Of a DNA stretch of 64,000 nt, positions 13,409 through 22,396 are shown one piece after another. The stretch covers positions 1 through 64,000 of the forward strand of contig CAWJFP010000013.1 of NCBI GenBank assembly GCA_963842155.1, in the 5' to 3' direction. Numbering within the stretch: position 1 is the stretch's first letter; each line of letters begins with the position of its first letter. Below the pieces are notes generated by a model. That model ran no database searches, had not been told where the DNA came from, and saw only the letters and a program-made list of their open reading frames with translations. This stretch comes from CAWJFP01 sp963842155 (GTDB taxonomy: Bacteria; Pseudomonadota; Alphaproteobacteria; JACZXZ01). The position numbers and the translations under genes are program-made.

Positions 13409-13574
13409 CCTCTATGAAGAGCTCGACCATGGCATAGCGTCGCGCGGCCAGCAATCTCGCGGCCGTCGTCGTCCCAGCCTGCTCGCCGTACCGGCAAATT
13501 CCTCGAATTCATGATCGGCGTGCTTCCCGCGCTAGCCGAGGAGAAGGCGTAAGCGATTCGTCGCCGGTCAAAAA

Positions 13575-14378
13575 TCACCTGAAATATCGCCCCGGCGTGG
13601 TGCCCAAAGCGCGCTTGAACATGGCGACGAAGGCGCTCGGGCTGTCATAGCCGAGATCGAGCGCCACGCCGGTGACGGGCGCGCCGCCGCCGAGCAGCGG
13701 CAAGGCCGCGAGCAGCCGCGCCTGCTGGCGCCATTGCGCGAAGCCCATCCCCGTCTCGGCCTGGAAGAGCCGCGCGAGGGTGCGCGCGCTCGCGCCGACG
13801 GCGCGGCCCCATTGGGCGAGGCTGCGCCCGTCGGAGGGATCGGCGTGCAAGGCGGCGGCGATGCGTTTCAGCCGCGGGTCGGCGGGCTCCGGCAAATGCA
13901 GCGGCGCCGTGCCTAGCTCGCGGATCTCCTCGAGGATCAAGGTCATGATGCGCTCGGCACGGCCGCCGAGGGGGTAAAGCGCGGGCAGCTGGCTCGCCGC
14001 CAGGATGAGCTCGCGCAGCAACGGCGTCACGGTGACGACGCCGCAAACGGTCGGCATGCTCGGCAAGGCGGCGGGCTCGATATAGAGGCTGCGCATCTCG
14101 AGCCCGCCCGAGGCGCGCACCTGATGGACAATGCCGGCCGGAACCCAGAGCGCGCGTTGCGGCGGCACGACCCAGCTGCCGTCGCTCGTCTCGACCGTCA
14201 TTACGCCGCTGCGGGCATAAAGGAGCTGCGCGCGCGGGTGAAAATGCGGCGCGATGCGATGCCCCTCCGGATAGCCGTTCGAGAGCACGATGACTGGCCG
14301 CGGCACCTCCTTGAGCGCGACTGCGAGGGCGTCCGCGACAGGCGGTTTTGTCCGTTTCCCGATAGTTTTTGGCTTCAT
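13575..14378 (-). CDS. AraC-family transcriptional regulator
   Basis: 267 residues. The N-terminal cupin (AraC_binding) domain shows HRIAPHFHPRAQLLYARSGV and VVPPQRALWVPAGIVHQV, the metal/ligand-barrel pattern. The C-terminal double helix-turn-helix (about residues 170-267) includes LAQWGRAVGASARTLARLFQ and the conserved end VALDLGYDSPSAFVAMFKRA then LGTTPGRYFR. It is transcribed away from the MFS transporter at 14444 with only 65 bases between the starts, so it very likely controls that transporter. The effector is unknown; cupin-type AraC regulators often sense small organic ligands. Confidence 0.88.
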   Translation of the reverse strand: MKPKTIGKRTKPPVADALAVALKEVPRPVIVLSNGYPEGHRIAPHFHPRAQLLYARSGVMTVETSDGSWVVPPQRALWVPAGIVHQVRASGGLEMRSLYIEPAALPSMPTVCGVVTVTPLLRELILAASQLPALYPLGGRAERIMTLILEEIRELGTAPLHLPEPADPRLKRIAAALHADPSDGRSLAQWGRAVGASARTLARLFQAETGMGFAQWRQQARLLAALPLLGGGAPVTGVALDLGYDSPSAFVAMFKRALGTTPGRYFR

Positions 14379-14443
14379 AGCGAGAGACGGTAAGACCGCG
14401 CACCTTTAAAGTCAAATCCGATCCCTCGTCGCGAGAGAGCGCC

Positions 14444-15631
14444 ATGTCCCAGGCCCGCGTTACCGTGCTCTTCCTCAATGTCGGGCATCTGCTCGATCAT
14501 TTCTTCATGCTGATCTTCCCGACGGCGGTGATCTCGCTCGAGCTGGCCTGGCATCGGCCCTATGGCGAGCTGCTCGCGCTGGGCACGGCGGGCTTCGTCG
14601 CTTTCGGCGTCGGCACCCTGCCCTCGGGCTGGCTCGGCGACCGCTGGAGCCGCGACGGCATGATGGCGGTTTTCTATATCGGCACCGGGCTTTCGGCGAT
14701 CGCGACCGGCTTCGCCAACGGGCCTTTCCAGCTGGCGGCCGGCCTGACGCTCATCGGCCTCTTCGCCTCGACCTATCACCCGGTCGGGATCGCGATGGTG
14801 GTCGAGGAGGCCTCCGCCATGGGCAAGGCGCTCGGGGTCAATGGCGTCTGGGGCAATATGGGCGTGGCGCTCGCGGCCGTGATGACGGCGGCCTTGACCG
14901 AGCATTTCGGCTGGCGCCTGGCCTTCATGGCGCCCGGCCTCTTCTCGGTGCTGGTCGGCCTCGCCTGGATCCTGCACCGCCGACAGCGCGCCGGCTCGGC
15001 GCAGGCGAGCGCGCGGCTGCCGCGCAAGACGGTAGCGCTGCCGCGCCCGGCGATGGTGCGCGTCATTGCCGTGGTGCTGGTGGGCTCGCTCGCAAGCGGC
15101 GTGGTCTTCAACGCCGCGACCGTGGTGCTGCCCAAGCTCTATGCCGAGCAGCTCCGTGGGCTTGCCACCGACCCGACCGCCATCGGCGCCCTTGCCACGG
15201 CGACCTTCGCGCTCGCCGCGCTCGCGCAGGTCTTCGTGGGCCATCTGCTCGACCGCTACCCCTTGAAGCCGCTCTATGTGCTGATCCCGCTGCTGCAAGC
15301 GCCGCTGCTGCTTCTCACGGTGGGTGCGCGCGACGGCGGCCTGCTCGCCACAGGCTTCCTCCTCTTTCTCTTCATCTTCGGCGGCATTCCGATCACCGAT
15401 TGGATGGTCGGCCGCTACGCCACGGCCGAATGGCGCGCGCGCGTCTATGCCACCAATTGGATGATGTCGTTCGGCGTCGGCATGCTGACCCTGCCGCTCG
15501 TCGCCTTTCTTCACGACCGCACCGGGGATTTCTCGCTTCTGCTGCCCTTCCTGGCCATTTTGGCGCTCATCGTCAGCTTGGCGGGGCTCTTCCTGCCAAG
15601 CGAGCGGCGGATTGCGATAGGAGCGACCTGA
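14444..15631 (+). CDS. MFS transporter, Fsr-like exporter
   Basis: 395 residues with about 12 hydrophobic helices. The N-terminus MSQARVTVLFLNVGHLLDHF with a histidine and aspartate in helix 1 resembles the fosmidomycin-resistance (Fsr) branch of MFS exporters. The loop 2-3 motif is present as PSGWLGDRWSRDGMM, followed by ASTYHPVGIAMVVEEASA, where YHP is typical of Fsr-like proteins. The ATG is preceded by GAGAGAG. It is divergent from an AraC regulator. Substrate cannot be told from the sequence; export of a toxic small molecule is the family-based guess. Confidence 0.83.
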   Translation: MSQARVTVLFLNVGHLLDHFFMLIFPTAVISLELAWHRPYGELLALGTAGFVAFGVGTLPSGWLGDRWSRDGMMAVFYIGTGLSAIATGFANGPFQLAAGLTLIGLFASTYHPVGIAMVVEEASAMGKALGVNGVWGNMGVALAAVMTAALTEHFGWRLAFMAPGLFSVLVGLAWILHRRQRAGSAQASARLPRKTVALPRPAMVRVIAVVLVGSLASGVVFNAATVVLPKLYAEQLRGLATDPTAIGALATATFALAALAQVFVGHLLDRYPLKPLYVLIPLLQAPLLLLTVGARDGGLLATGFLLFLFIFGGIPITDWMVGRYATAEWRARVYATNWMMSFGVGMLTLPLVAFLHDRTGDFSLLLPFLAILALIVSLAGLFLPSERRIAIGAT

Positions 15632-15706
15632 GCCGCCGGGCCATCTTCGAAGTCATCTGATATCATCGCCGCGGCTCGATCCGCTCAACCGCCGCCGGCA
15701 TCCATC

Positions 15707-16459
15707 ATGGCGCTGCCCACCCTCATCGACCGACCCTCGCCCAATCATGACAAGCGCCCGGCGGGGCGGCCCATCGACATTCTGCTCTTGCATTACACCG
15801 GCATGCAAAGCGCGGAGGCGGCGTTGGCGCGGCTATGCGATGGCCAAGCGCGCGTCAGCGCGCATTACCTCATAGACGAGGACGGGAGCTGCTATCGTCT
15901 CGTGCGCGAGGAGCGCCGCGCCTGGCATGCCGGCGTGAGCTTTTGGGCCGGCAGTAGCGACATCAACGGGCGCTCGATCGGCATCGAGCTGGTCAATCCT
16001 GGCCATGAGTTCGGCTACCGGCCCTTTCCTGAGCGCCAGATGGCTCGACTCGAGGCGCTTTGCCATGCCATTCTCGGGCGCCATGCGATCCCGCCGCGGC
16101 GCGTACTCGGCCATTCCGACGTCGCCCCCCTCAGGAAGAAGGACCCCGGCGAGCTGTTCGACTGGCGGCGGCTCGCGCGCGTCGGCATCGGGCTCTGGCC
16201 GGGCAAGGCCTGGACGTCGCCCGGCCCGGATGCGCTCGGTCCAAAAGACGAAGGGCGCCGCGTCACGGAACTCCAGGCCGCGCTTGCCCGATTCGGCTAT
16301 GGCATCGAGGCGACGGGTAGCTACGACAACGCTACCGAGGCAGTGATTACGGCCTTCCAGCGCCATTTCCGCCCCGAGCGCGTCGACGGCCTGGCCGATA
16401 GGGAGACGCAAAGCCGGCTCGACGGGCTCCTCGCGCTTCTCCCCCGCGTGGCCGGATGA
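15707..16459 (+). CDS. amiD: N-acetylmuramoyl-L-alanine amidase with PG-binding domain
   Basis: 250 residues. The Amidase_2 domain (about residues 18-160) carries DILLLHYTGMQSAEAAL, ISAHYLIDEDG-like SAHYLIDEDGSCYRLV, IGIELVNPGH and RVLGHSDVAPLRKKDPG. Together these supply the zinc histidines, the catalytic glutamate and the lysine of AmiD-type enzymes. A PG_binding_1 domain follows (about residues 182-245: RVTELQAALARFGYGIEATG). The enzyme cleaves the bond between MurNAc and L-alanine in peptidoglycan or its anhydro-fragments. No signal peptide or lipobox is seen, so a cytoplasmic AmpD-like recycling role is possible despite the PG-binding domain. It ends 70 bases before rnpB. Confidence 0.85.
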   Translation: MALPTLIDRPSPNHDKRPAGRPIDILLLHYTGMQSAEAALARLCDGQARVSAHYLIDEDGSCYRLVREERRAWHAGVSFWAGSSDINGRSIGIELVNPGHEFGYRPFPERQMARLEALCHAILGRHAIPPRRVLGHSDVAPLRKKDPGELFDWRRLARVGIGLWPGKAWTSPGPDALGPKDEGRRVTELQAALARFGYGIEATGSYDNATEAVITAFQRHFRPERVDGLADRETQSRLDGLLALLPRVAG

Positions 16460-16529
16460 ATGGTGCCCGATGTCCGGCCTCAGCGCCGGGGTTGCCTTGA
16501 CCCGCCTGGGCGCCACGGCTACCTCTAAG

Positions 16530-16960
16530 GCGCCAGACGGCCGGATGGCCGCCTTCCGGACCAAGGCTTCGGCCAAGGCTCGTGGAGGAGGAAAGTCCGG
16601 GCTCCATGGAAATGCGGTGCCGGGTAACGCCCGGCGGGGGCGACCCTAGGGAAAGTGCCACAGAAAGCAGACCGCCGGCCCGCCCGCGAGGGTGCCGGTA
16701 AGGGCGAAACGGGGCGGCAAGAGCGCACCGCGTCTCCGGCAACGGGGACGGCAAGGCAAACCCCACCGGGAGCAAGACCAAGTAGGGACGGCCGCCGCCG
16801 AGGCTTTGGCCTCGAGCCGGCAAGCGGGTTTTCACGCCGCCGTCCGGGTAGGTCGCGCGAGGCGCCCGGCAACGGGCGTCCCAGATGAATGGCCATCCAT
16901 CGCGCCGTGCCGCTAGGCTCGGCGCGAGGACAGAACCCGGCTTATAGGCCGTCTGGCACT
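16530..16960 (+). ncRNA. rnpB: RNase P RNA (class A)
   Basis: The P1 helix is formed by GCCAGACGGCC at 16532-16542 and its exact complement GGCCGTCTGGC at 16947-16957. Between them lie the conserved core GAGGAAAGTCCGGGCTCC (16588-16605) and the 3' core ACAGAACCCGGCTTATAGG (16930-16948). Internal elements CACAGAAAGCAGACCGCC and GGTAAGGGCGAAACGG match alphaproteobacterial class A RNase P RNA. This is the ribozyme that trims tRNA 5' leaders. It lies between amiD and the MraZ-controlled dcw promoter. The exact ends may differ by a few bases. Confidence 0.95.
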
Positions 16961-17259
16961 TCGCCGATTCCCTGCCGCGCTCTGCCGCGAAGCGCCAAAT
17001 AAAACCGCGATAAGAACAGAATAGGAACATAGTTCCGCCGCAATTCGCGGTCAGCATTCCAGTCTTGATCTTGCGAGCGACGAGGCTAAGAAAGAGAAAA
17101 TCATTATTAACGAGTTATTTACTAGCGAATCTTGTTGACGCCCACCTTATCCCATGATATCCCATCAAATCCCATAACCGATAGGCAGATCCCATCAAGG
17201 ATCCACCGAGAGGCAGGGAATGACGGGCCGCGCGAGCGGTCTGCTGGGGGGACTAGGAC
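16961..17259 (+). promoter_or_regulatory. dcw promoter region with MraZ-box array
   Basis: Four TCCCA boxes (TGGGA on the other strand) start at 17150, 17160, 17170 and 17190. The 10-bp spacing has one slot (17180) occupied by an unrelated GATAG. This is the repeated TGGGN array bound by MraZ, the autorepressor of dcw operons. A possible -35 TTGACG (17135-17140) lies just upstream, with candidate -10 elements inside the array (around 17156-17163), so bound MraZ would block polymerase. TTAA-N7-TTTA at 17107-17121 is one base from the CtrA consensus TTAA-N7-TTAA and is a weaker candidate. The 16961-17100 part is AT-richer with no gene seen. GGGGG precedes the mraZ ATG. Confidence 0.7.
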
Positions 17260-17766
17260 ATGGCACTGTTCATCGGAACAGTGATCAACCGGAAGGACAA
17301 GAAGGGGCGGGTTTCCGTTCCTGCCAGCTTCCGCGCCGCACTCGCGGGGCAAAGCTTCTCCGGCATCGTCGCCTTTCCCTCCTTCCGCCAAGTGGCGATC
17401 GAATGCTGCGCCCATGATTTCATGGAGCAGCTCGGCCAGAGCCTTTACGATATCAACACCTTCTCCGCCGAGCAGGACGACCTGTCGGCCACGCTTTTCG
17501 CCGACGCGCATTTGCTTCCTTTCGACGGCGACGGCCGCGTCATCCTGCCCGATGCGCTGATCGCGCACGCCGGCATCACCGAACAAGTGGCCTTCGTCGG
17601 TCGGGGGCCGCGTTTCCAGATTTGGGATCCGCGCCAGCACCAGGCCTATGCCGCCGAGGCGCGCGAGCGCGCGCGGCGCCAGAATTTGAGCCTCAAGGTG
17701 CGGCCGCCGCAGCCCGTGGGCCGTTCGCCGGCAGCCGGCGGCCCCGAGCCGGGAGACGCGGCGTGA
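17260..17766 (+). CDS. mraZ: MraZ transcriptional regulator
   Basis: 168 residues, two SpoVT-AbrB-like MraZ repeats. The first repeat shows DKKGRVSVPASFRAAL (about residues 10-26) and the second shows FDGDGRVILPDALIAHAG (about residues 88-105), which contain the DNA-contacting DxKGR and GR-PxxL patterns. MraZ forms a ring and represses its own operon through the TGGGN repeats found directly upstream. The tail beyond about residue 140 is basic then proline-rich (KVRPPQPVGRSPAAGGPEPG). It begins the dcw cluster and its stop overlaps the GTG start of rsmH (GTGA). Confidence 0.95.
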   Translation: MALFIGTVINRKDKKGRVSVPASFRAALAGQSFSGIVAFPSFRQVAIECCAHDFMEQLGQSLYDINTFSAEQDDLSATLFADAHLLPFDGDGRVILPDALIAHAGITEQVAFVGRGPRFQIWDPRQHQAYAAEARERARRQNLSLKVRPPQPVGRSPAAGGPEPGDAA

Positions 17767-18758
17767 CCGGCCTCCCCTCCGAGAAGCGCGCCTCGACCGC
17801 GCCCGGCGAGCATGCGCCGGTCATGGTCGAGGAGGTCTTGGCCCTTTTGGCGCCGCGCGACGGCGGCATCTATGTCGACGGCACCTTCGGCCGCGGCGGC
17901 CACAGCAAGGCGATGCTCGAAGCCGCGCGCTGCACCGTCTGGGGGATCGACCGCGATCCCCAGGCGATCGCCGAGGGCGCCGCCCTTGCCCAGGCCCATG
18001 CCGGACGCCTCGCTCTTATCCAAGGCCGCTTCGGAGAGATGGACCGCCTGCTCGCCGCCAAGCGCGTCACCGCGGTCGACGGCGTCGCGCTCGATCTCGG
18101 CGTCTCCTCCCCTCAGCTCGACGATCCGGCGCGCGGCTTCTCCTTCCGCGGCGACGGTCCGCTCGACATGCGGATGGGCGATGACGGGCCGACCGCGGCG
18201 GAGCTCGTCAATCGCCTCGACGAGGCGGCGCTCGCCGACATCATCTTTCATTATGGCGAGGAGCGGCACGCCCGCCGGCTCGCGCGCCGCATCGTGACCG
18301 CGCGCGCCGAGGCCCCCATCGAATCGACGGGGCGCCTCGCCGCCATCATCCGCACGGTGGTGCGGCCGAGCCGCGATGGGATCGACCCCGCGACCCGCAC
18401 CTTTCAGGCGCTGCGCATCGCCGTCAATGACGAGCTGGACGAGATCGATCGCGGGCTCGCCGCCGCCGAGCGTCTGCTGCGGCCCGGCGGCAGGCTCGCC
18501 GTCGTAGCCTTCCACTCGCTCGAGGACCGCCGGGTTAAGCGCTTCCTGCGCGCGCGCAGCGGCGCCGGGCGCGCCGTCTCGCGCCGTCTGCCCCATGAGC
18601 CCGAGGAGCGGGCGCCGAGCTTCCGTCTGCTGACGAAGCGGGCGGCGCGGCCGGGCGAGGTCGAGATCGCGCGCAATCCGCGCGTGCGCTCGGCCCGGCT
18701 CCGCGCGGCCGAGCGCACGGCGGCGCCGGCCTGGGCGTCCGTGGAGGCGGCTTCATGA
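17763..18758 (+). CDS. rsmH: 16S rRNA (cytosine1402-N4)-methyltransferase
   Basis: The enzyme methylates N4 of C1402 in the 16S rRNA decoding centre using S-adenosylmethionine. The 331-residue product is read from the GTG at 17763, which overlaps the mraZ stop as GTGA; longer frames upstream are noncoding. Motifs are HAPVMVEEVLALL, the SAM-binding VDGTFGRGGHSKAML, VDGVALDLGVSSPQLDDPAR, FRGDGPLDMRM and the C-terminal VVAFHSLEDRRVKRFLR. Its stop overlaps the ftsL start (ATGA), so it is translationally coupled at both ends. Confidence 0.95.
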   Translation: MTGLPSEKRASTAPGEHAPVMVEEVLALLAPRDGGIYVDGTFGRGGHSKAMLEAARCTVWGIDRDPQAIAEGAALAQAHAGRLALIQGRFGEMDRLLAAKRVTAVDGVALDLGVSSPQLDDPARGFSFRGDGPLDMRMGDDGPTAAELVNRLDEAALADIIFHYGEERHARRLARRIVTARAEAPIESTGRLAAIIRTVVRPSRDGIDPATRTFQALRIAVNDELDEIDRGLAAAERLLRPGGRLAVVAFHSLEDRRVKRFLRARSGAGRAVSRRLPHEPEERAPSFRLLTKRAARPGEVEIARNPRVRSARLRAAERTAAPAWASVEAAS

Positions 18759-19180
18759 CCCGGGGCAGCATCATCTGGCTCGTCGTGGCGTTGGCCGCGG
18801 GCTTCGGCCTCTTCGCCGTCAAATATCAGGTGCAAGGGCTCGAGGATAACCTCGCCCGCACCAACCGGCAGATCCTCCAGGAGGAAGAGACCATCCATCA
18901 GCTCAAGGCCGAGTGGAGCTTCCTCAATCAGCCCGAGCGCATCGAGGCGCTGGCACATCGCTATCTTCGGATGGCGCCGCTCGCCGGCAGGCAATATGGC
19001 GCGATCGACGATCTTCCTTGGCGTGCCGAAGGCGCGCCCAATGCCGCGGCCGCAAGCGCTGCCCAGCCGAGCACCCCCCTCGCTGGCTCCGCTTCGGCCG
19101 CGGCGCCCAATTTCCCGGGACGGTTCAGGCTGCCGCCGAAGCCGCCCGAGAAAGTGACTCTCGCGAGGGACATTCGATGA
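18755..19180 (+). CDS. ftsL: Cell division protein FtsL
   Basis: The 141-residue bitopic protein has one transmembrane segment (about residues 5-22, IIWLVVALAAGFGLFAV). A periplasmic leucine-zipper coiled coil follows (LEDNLARTNRQILQEEETI, about residues 29-60). The conserved FLNQPERIEALAHRYL region, typical of alphaproteobacterial FtsL, comes next. The last 45 residues are Ala/Pro-rich and end with basic residues, a low-complexity periplasmic tail. FtsL joins FtsQ and FtsB in activating septal FtsWI. The identification rests on position between rsmH and ftsI together with topology. It overlaps both neighbours by four bases. Confidence 0.92.
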   Translation: MTRGSIIWLVVALAAGFGLFAVKYQVQGLEDNLARTNRQILQEEETIHQLKAEWSFLNQPERIEALAHRYLRMAPLAGRQYGAIDDLPWRAEGAPNAAAASAAQPSTPLAGSASAAAPNFPGRFRLPPKPPEKVTLARDIR

Positions 19181-20934
19181 CCAGGCTCTGGCGCAGAAGC
19201 AATCCTTGCCATCCCCATCTCGACACCGCCGCGAACGGCGGACCGCTGCAGCTCGGCGGCGCCGACAATGGGGCGCTCGAGATCGGGCGCTCGCGCCTCG
19301 TGCTCTGCGCGTTGCTCTTCATCATCGCCTTCGCCGGACTGTCGTTCCGCTTGATCGACCTCACCTTGTTCAACCAGCCGCGCGAGCCGCAGCTCGACCG
19401 CGCGGATCGTGCGCTTGCGCTTCCGCTCGAGCGCGCCGATATCCTCGATCGCAACGGCGTGGTGCTGGCGACGAGCCTCGAGACCGCCGCGCTCTACGCC
19501 GATCCCAAGGAGCTGCGCGACGCCCCGGCGGTCGCGCACGCACTGGCCGGCGTGCTCTCCGAGCTCAAGGAGAAGGAGTGCCTCGAGAGCCTGCAGGAAA
19601 GCCTCAAGGCCGGGCGCCATTTCGTCTGGCTCGCGCATTATCTGACCGAGCGCCAGGAATACGAGGTCAACCGGCTCGGCATCGCCGGGCTCTATTTCCA
19701 GCGCGAGGAGCGCCGCGTCTATCCCCATGGCGCGCTGACCGCCCATGTGGTGGGCTTCACCAGCAGCGACAATCGCGGGCTCACCGGCATCGAGCATCGC
19801 TTCGACGCGACCCTGTCGAAGGGCGGCGGGCCTTTGGTGCTGTCGCTCGACTTGCGGGTGCAGCACATCCTGCGCGAGGAGCTCGCGGCCGGCAAGGCGC
19901 AGTTCCATGCGGAGGGCGCCGGTGCCGCGGTGCTCGACGTCGAGACGGGCGAGCTGCTCGGCCTCGTGTCGCTGCCGGATTTCGACGCCAACCATCCCAA
20001 CGAGGCGAACGACAAGGCGCGCTTCAACCGCATGACGCTCGGCGTCTACGAGATGGGCTCCGTCTTCAAGGTCTTCACCGCCGCCATGGCGCTCGAGGCC
20101 AAGACGGCGACCCTGGCGAGCCGCTACGACGCGAGCGAGCCGATCCACATCGCGCGCTTCACCATCAACGATTATCACCCGTTGCATCGCGCGCTCACCG
20201 TGCCCGAGATCTTCATGTACTCCTCGAACATCGGCGCGGCGCGCATGGCGCTCGAGGTGGGCGGCGAGGCGCAGGCGGCTTTCCTCCGCCGCATGGGCCT
20301 GCTCACCCCCGCCCGCATCGAGCTGCCCGAGGTCGGCACGCCGGAGGTGCCGAGCGTCTGGCGGCCGGTCAACACCATGACCGTCGCTTTCGGCCACGGC
20401 TTGTCGGTGGCGCCCATCCAAGTGGCGATCGGCACCGCCGCCGTGGTCAATGGCGGCATTCTCCATCCCACGACTTTGCTGAAGCGCCGGGCGGGCGACG
20501 ACGCAGCAGGCGTGCGCGTCATCTCCGAGAGCACCTCGGGCGAGATGCGCCGCCTGATGCGCCTCGTCGTCACCGACGGCACGGGCAGGGACGCCGCCGC
20601 GGACGGCTATCTCGTCGGCGGCAAGACCGGCACGGCCGAGAAGGCCGTGCTGCACGGCTATGCGCGCCACGAGTTGCTGAGCTCGTTCGACGGGGTTTTC
20701 CCGATGACCAAGCCGCGCTATGTGGTGTTCGCCTTCTATGAAGACCCGCATGGCGACCAGAAGACCCACGGCTTCGCCACCGGCGGCTGGGTCGCGGCTC
20801 CCGTGGTGAGCCGCGTCATCCAGCGCATCGCGCCGATCCTCGGCGTGTCGCCGGTGGACGAGAAGGATCCGGAGGTCGAGAAGGCGCTCTGGGTGCAAAT
20901 TCCCGATCAGGACCGCAAGCTTGCGTCTAATTGA
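19177..20934 (+). CDS. ftsI: Septal penicillin-binding protein 3 (transpeptidase)
   Basis: 585 residues. One N-terminal membrane anchor (about residues 43-65, SRLVLCALLFIIAFAGLSFR) precedes the PBP dimerisation domain (PLERADILDRNGVVLATSL). In the transpeptidase domain the active-site SxxK is GSVFK (serine near residue 295), SxN is YSSNIGAAR and KTG is VGGKTGTAEKA. It cross-links septal peptidoglycan with FtsW. The ATG at 19177 overlaps the ftsL stop as ATGA. Only one PASTA-less catalytic domain is seen, the usual form for Gram-negatives. Confidence 0.95.
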   Translation: MTRLWRRSNPCHPHLDTAANGGPLQLGGADNGALEIGRSRLVLCALLFIIAFAGLSFRLIDLTLFNQPREPQLDRADRALALPLERADILDRNGVVLATSLETAALYADPKELRDAPAVAHALAGVLSELKEKECLESLQESLKAGRHFVWLAHYLTERQEYEVNRLGIAGLYFQREERRVYPHGALTAHVVGFTSSDNRGLTGIEHRFDATLSKGGGPLVLSLDLRVQHILREELAAGKAQFHAEGAGAAVLDVETGELLGLVSLPDFDANHPNEANDKARFNRMTLGVYEMGSVFKVFTAAMALEAKTATLASRYDASEPIHIARFTINDYHPLHRALTVPEIFMYSSNIGAARMALEVGGEAQAAFLRRMGLLTPARIELPEVGTPEVPSVWRPVNTMTVAFGHGLSVAPIQVAIGTAAVVNGGILHPTTLLKRRAGDDAAGVRVISESTSGEMRRLMRLVVTDGTGRDAAADGYLVGGKTGTAEKAVLHGYARHELLSSFDGVFPMTKPRYVVFAFYEDPHGDQKTHGFATGGWVAAPVVSRVIQRIAPILGVSPVDEKDPEVEKALWVQIPDQDRKLASN

Positions 20935-22396
20935 GTTGATGAACGAGCCCGCCCGCCTTCCTCAAGACACTTCGTCCGCAGATGTCGATATTCGCGGGCT
21001 CACCGCGGATTCACGCACGGTGCAGCCCGGCTATCTGTTCGCGGCACTGCCCGGCGCGCGGACGGACGGCTCGCGCTTCATCGCGGACGCCATCGCGCGC
21101 GGCGCCGTTGCCGTGCTGGCCGATGCTTCGGCGAAGCGGGCTCCCATCCCGGCGGCGGTGCCGGTCGTCGCCGATCCCAATCCTCGCCGGCGCTTCGCCC
21201 TCATGGCCGCGCGTTTCTACGGACGCCAACCCCATACGATCGCCGCCGTCACCGGAACGAGCGGCAAGACTTCCGTCGCCAGCTTCACGCGCCAGCTCTG
21301 GGCGGAGCTCGGCTACCGCGCGGCGAGCATGGGAACGCTCGGCACCATCGGTCCAGGATTCGCGCGCCCGGCCATGCTCACCACGCCCGATCCGGTCGAG
21401 CTGCATCGCGAGCTCGCCGAGCTGTTCCTCGCCGGCATCGACCACCTGGCGATGGAGGCCTCCTCGCACGGGCTCGACCAATACCGCCTCGACGGCGTGG
21501 CGTTGCGCGCCGCCGCCTTCACCAACCTCTCCCGCGACCATCTCGACTACCACGCCGGCATGGAGGACTATCTCGCGGCGAAGCTTCGGCTCTTCTCCGA
21601 GGTGATGACTCCGGGCGGCGTTGCGGTGCTCAATGCCGACGCGCCCGAATATCCCGCCCTCCTCGAGGCCTGCCGCGCCGGCCAGCATCGCATCGTGAGC
21701 TACGGCGCGCGCGGCAGCGAGCTGCGGCTGATGGAGGTCAAACCGAGCGAGCGCGGCCAGCGCATCGCCTTCGCTTTCGGCGGCCGCCGGTACGACGTCG
21801 AGCTTGGGCTCATCGGCGCATTCCAGGCAAGCAACGTGCTGGCAGCGCTCGGTCTGGTGCTGGGCACCGGGGCGGCGCCGCGGGCCGCCATCGCGGCCCT
21901 CGAGCACCTCAACGGCGTCACGGGCCGCATGCAGCGCGTGGCGCGTCTCGCCAACGGCGCCACCGTCTATGTCGATTACGCCCACAAGCCGGGCGCTCTC
22001 GAGACCGTATTGCGGGCGCTTCGTCCCTACGCGCCGGGCAAGCTCGTCCTCGTCTTCGGCTGCGGAGGCGAGCGCGACGCCGGCAAGCGACCGATGATGG
22101 GCGAAGTCGCGGCGCGGCTCGCCGACCGCGTGATCGTGACCGACGACAATCCGCGCGGCGAGGATGCGGCCGCCATCCGCCTTGCCATCCTCGCGGGCTG
22201 CCCCGGCGCCGGCGAGATCGGCAGCCGGGCGGAGGCGATCGCCGAGGCCGTTCGCGAGCTTGGCAGCGGCGATCTGCTGCTTGTCGCCGGCAAGGGACAT
22301 GAGCGCGGCCAGATCGTCGGCAACCGCGTGCTGCCCTTCGACGATGCCGAGGTCGCGCGCCGGCTCGTCCAAGAGCTGGGCGGAAGCCCGAAATGA
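20921..22396 (+). CDS. murE: UDP-MurNAc-tripeptide synthetase
   Basis: MurE adds the third residue of the stem peptide. The 491-residue protein has the P-loop VTGTSGKTSVASFTRQLW in the Mur ligase middle domain. The C-terminal DDNPRGED motif matches the DNPRxE signature of meso-diaminopimelate-adding enzymes, so the stem peptide is predicted to carry DAP. DYAHKPGALE is the ligase signature. A TTG at 20921 gives MRLIELMNEPARL, which resembles MurE N-termini and overlaps ftsI by 14 bases; an ATG at 20939 is the alternative. Its stop overlaps murF (ATGA). Confidence 0.95.
   Translation: MRLIELMNEPARLPQDTSSADVDIRGLTADSRTVQPGYLFAALPGARTDGSRFIADAIARGAVAVLADASAKRAPIPAAVPVVADPNPRRRFALMAARFYGRQPHTIAAVTGTSGKTSVASFTRQLWAELGYRAASMGTLGTIGPGFARPAMLTTPDPVELHRELAELFLAGIDHLAMEASSHGLDQYRLDGVALRAAAFTNLSRDHLDYHAGMEDYLAAKLRLFSEVMTPGGVAVLNADAPEYPALLEACRAGQHRIVSYGARGSELRLMEVKPSERGQRIAFAFGGRRYDVELGLIGAFQASNVLAALGLVLGTGAAPRAAIAALEHLNGVTGRMQRVARLANGATVYVDYAHKPGALETVLRALRPYAPGKLVLVFGCGGERDAGKRPMMGEVAARLADRVIVTDDNPRGEDAAAIRLAILAGCPGAGEIGSRAEAIAEAVRELGSGDLLLVAGKGHERGQIVGNRVLPFDDAEVARRLVQELGGSPK

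Noticed and set aside
14375..15514. A 379-codon minus-strand frame opposite the second MFS gene
   Set aside because: Antisense to a good MFS protein, His/Arg/Glu-rich and no membrane or catalytic motif.
18961..20898. A 645-codon minus-strand frame opposite ftsL and ftsI
   Set aside because: ftsI is certain on the other strand. The antisense product is low-complexity and has no motif.
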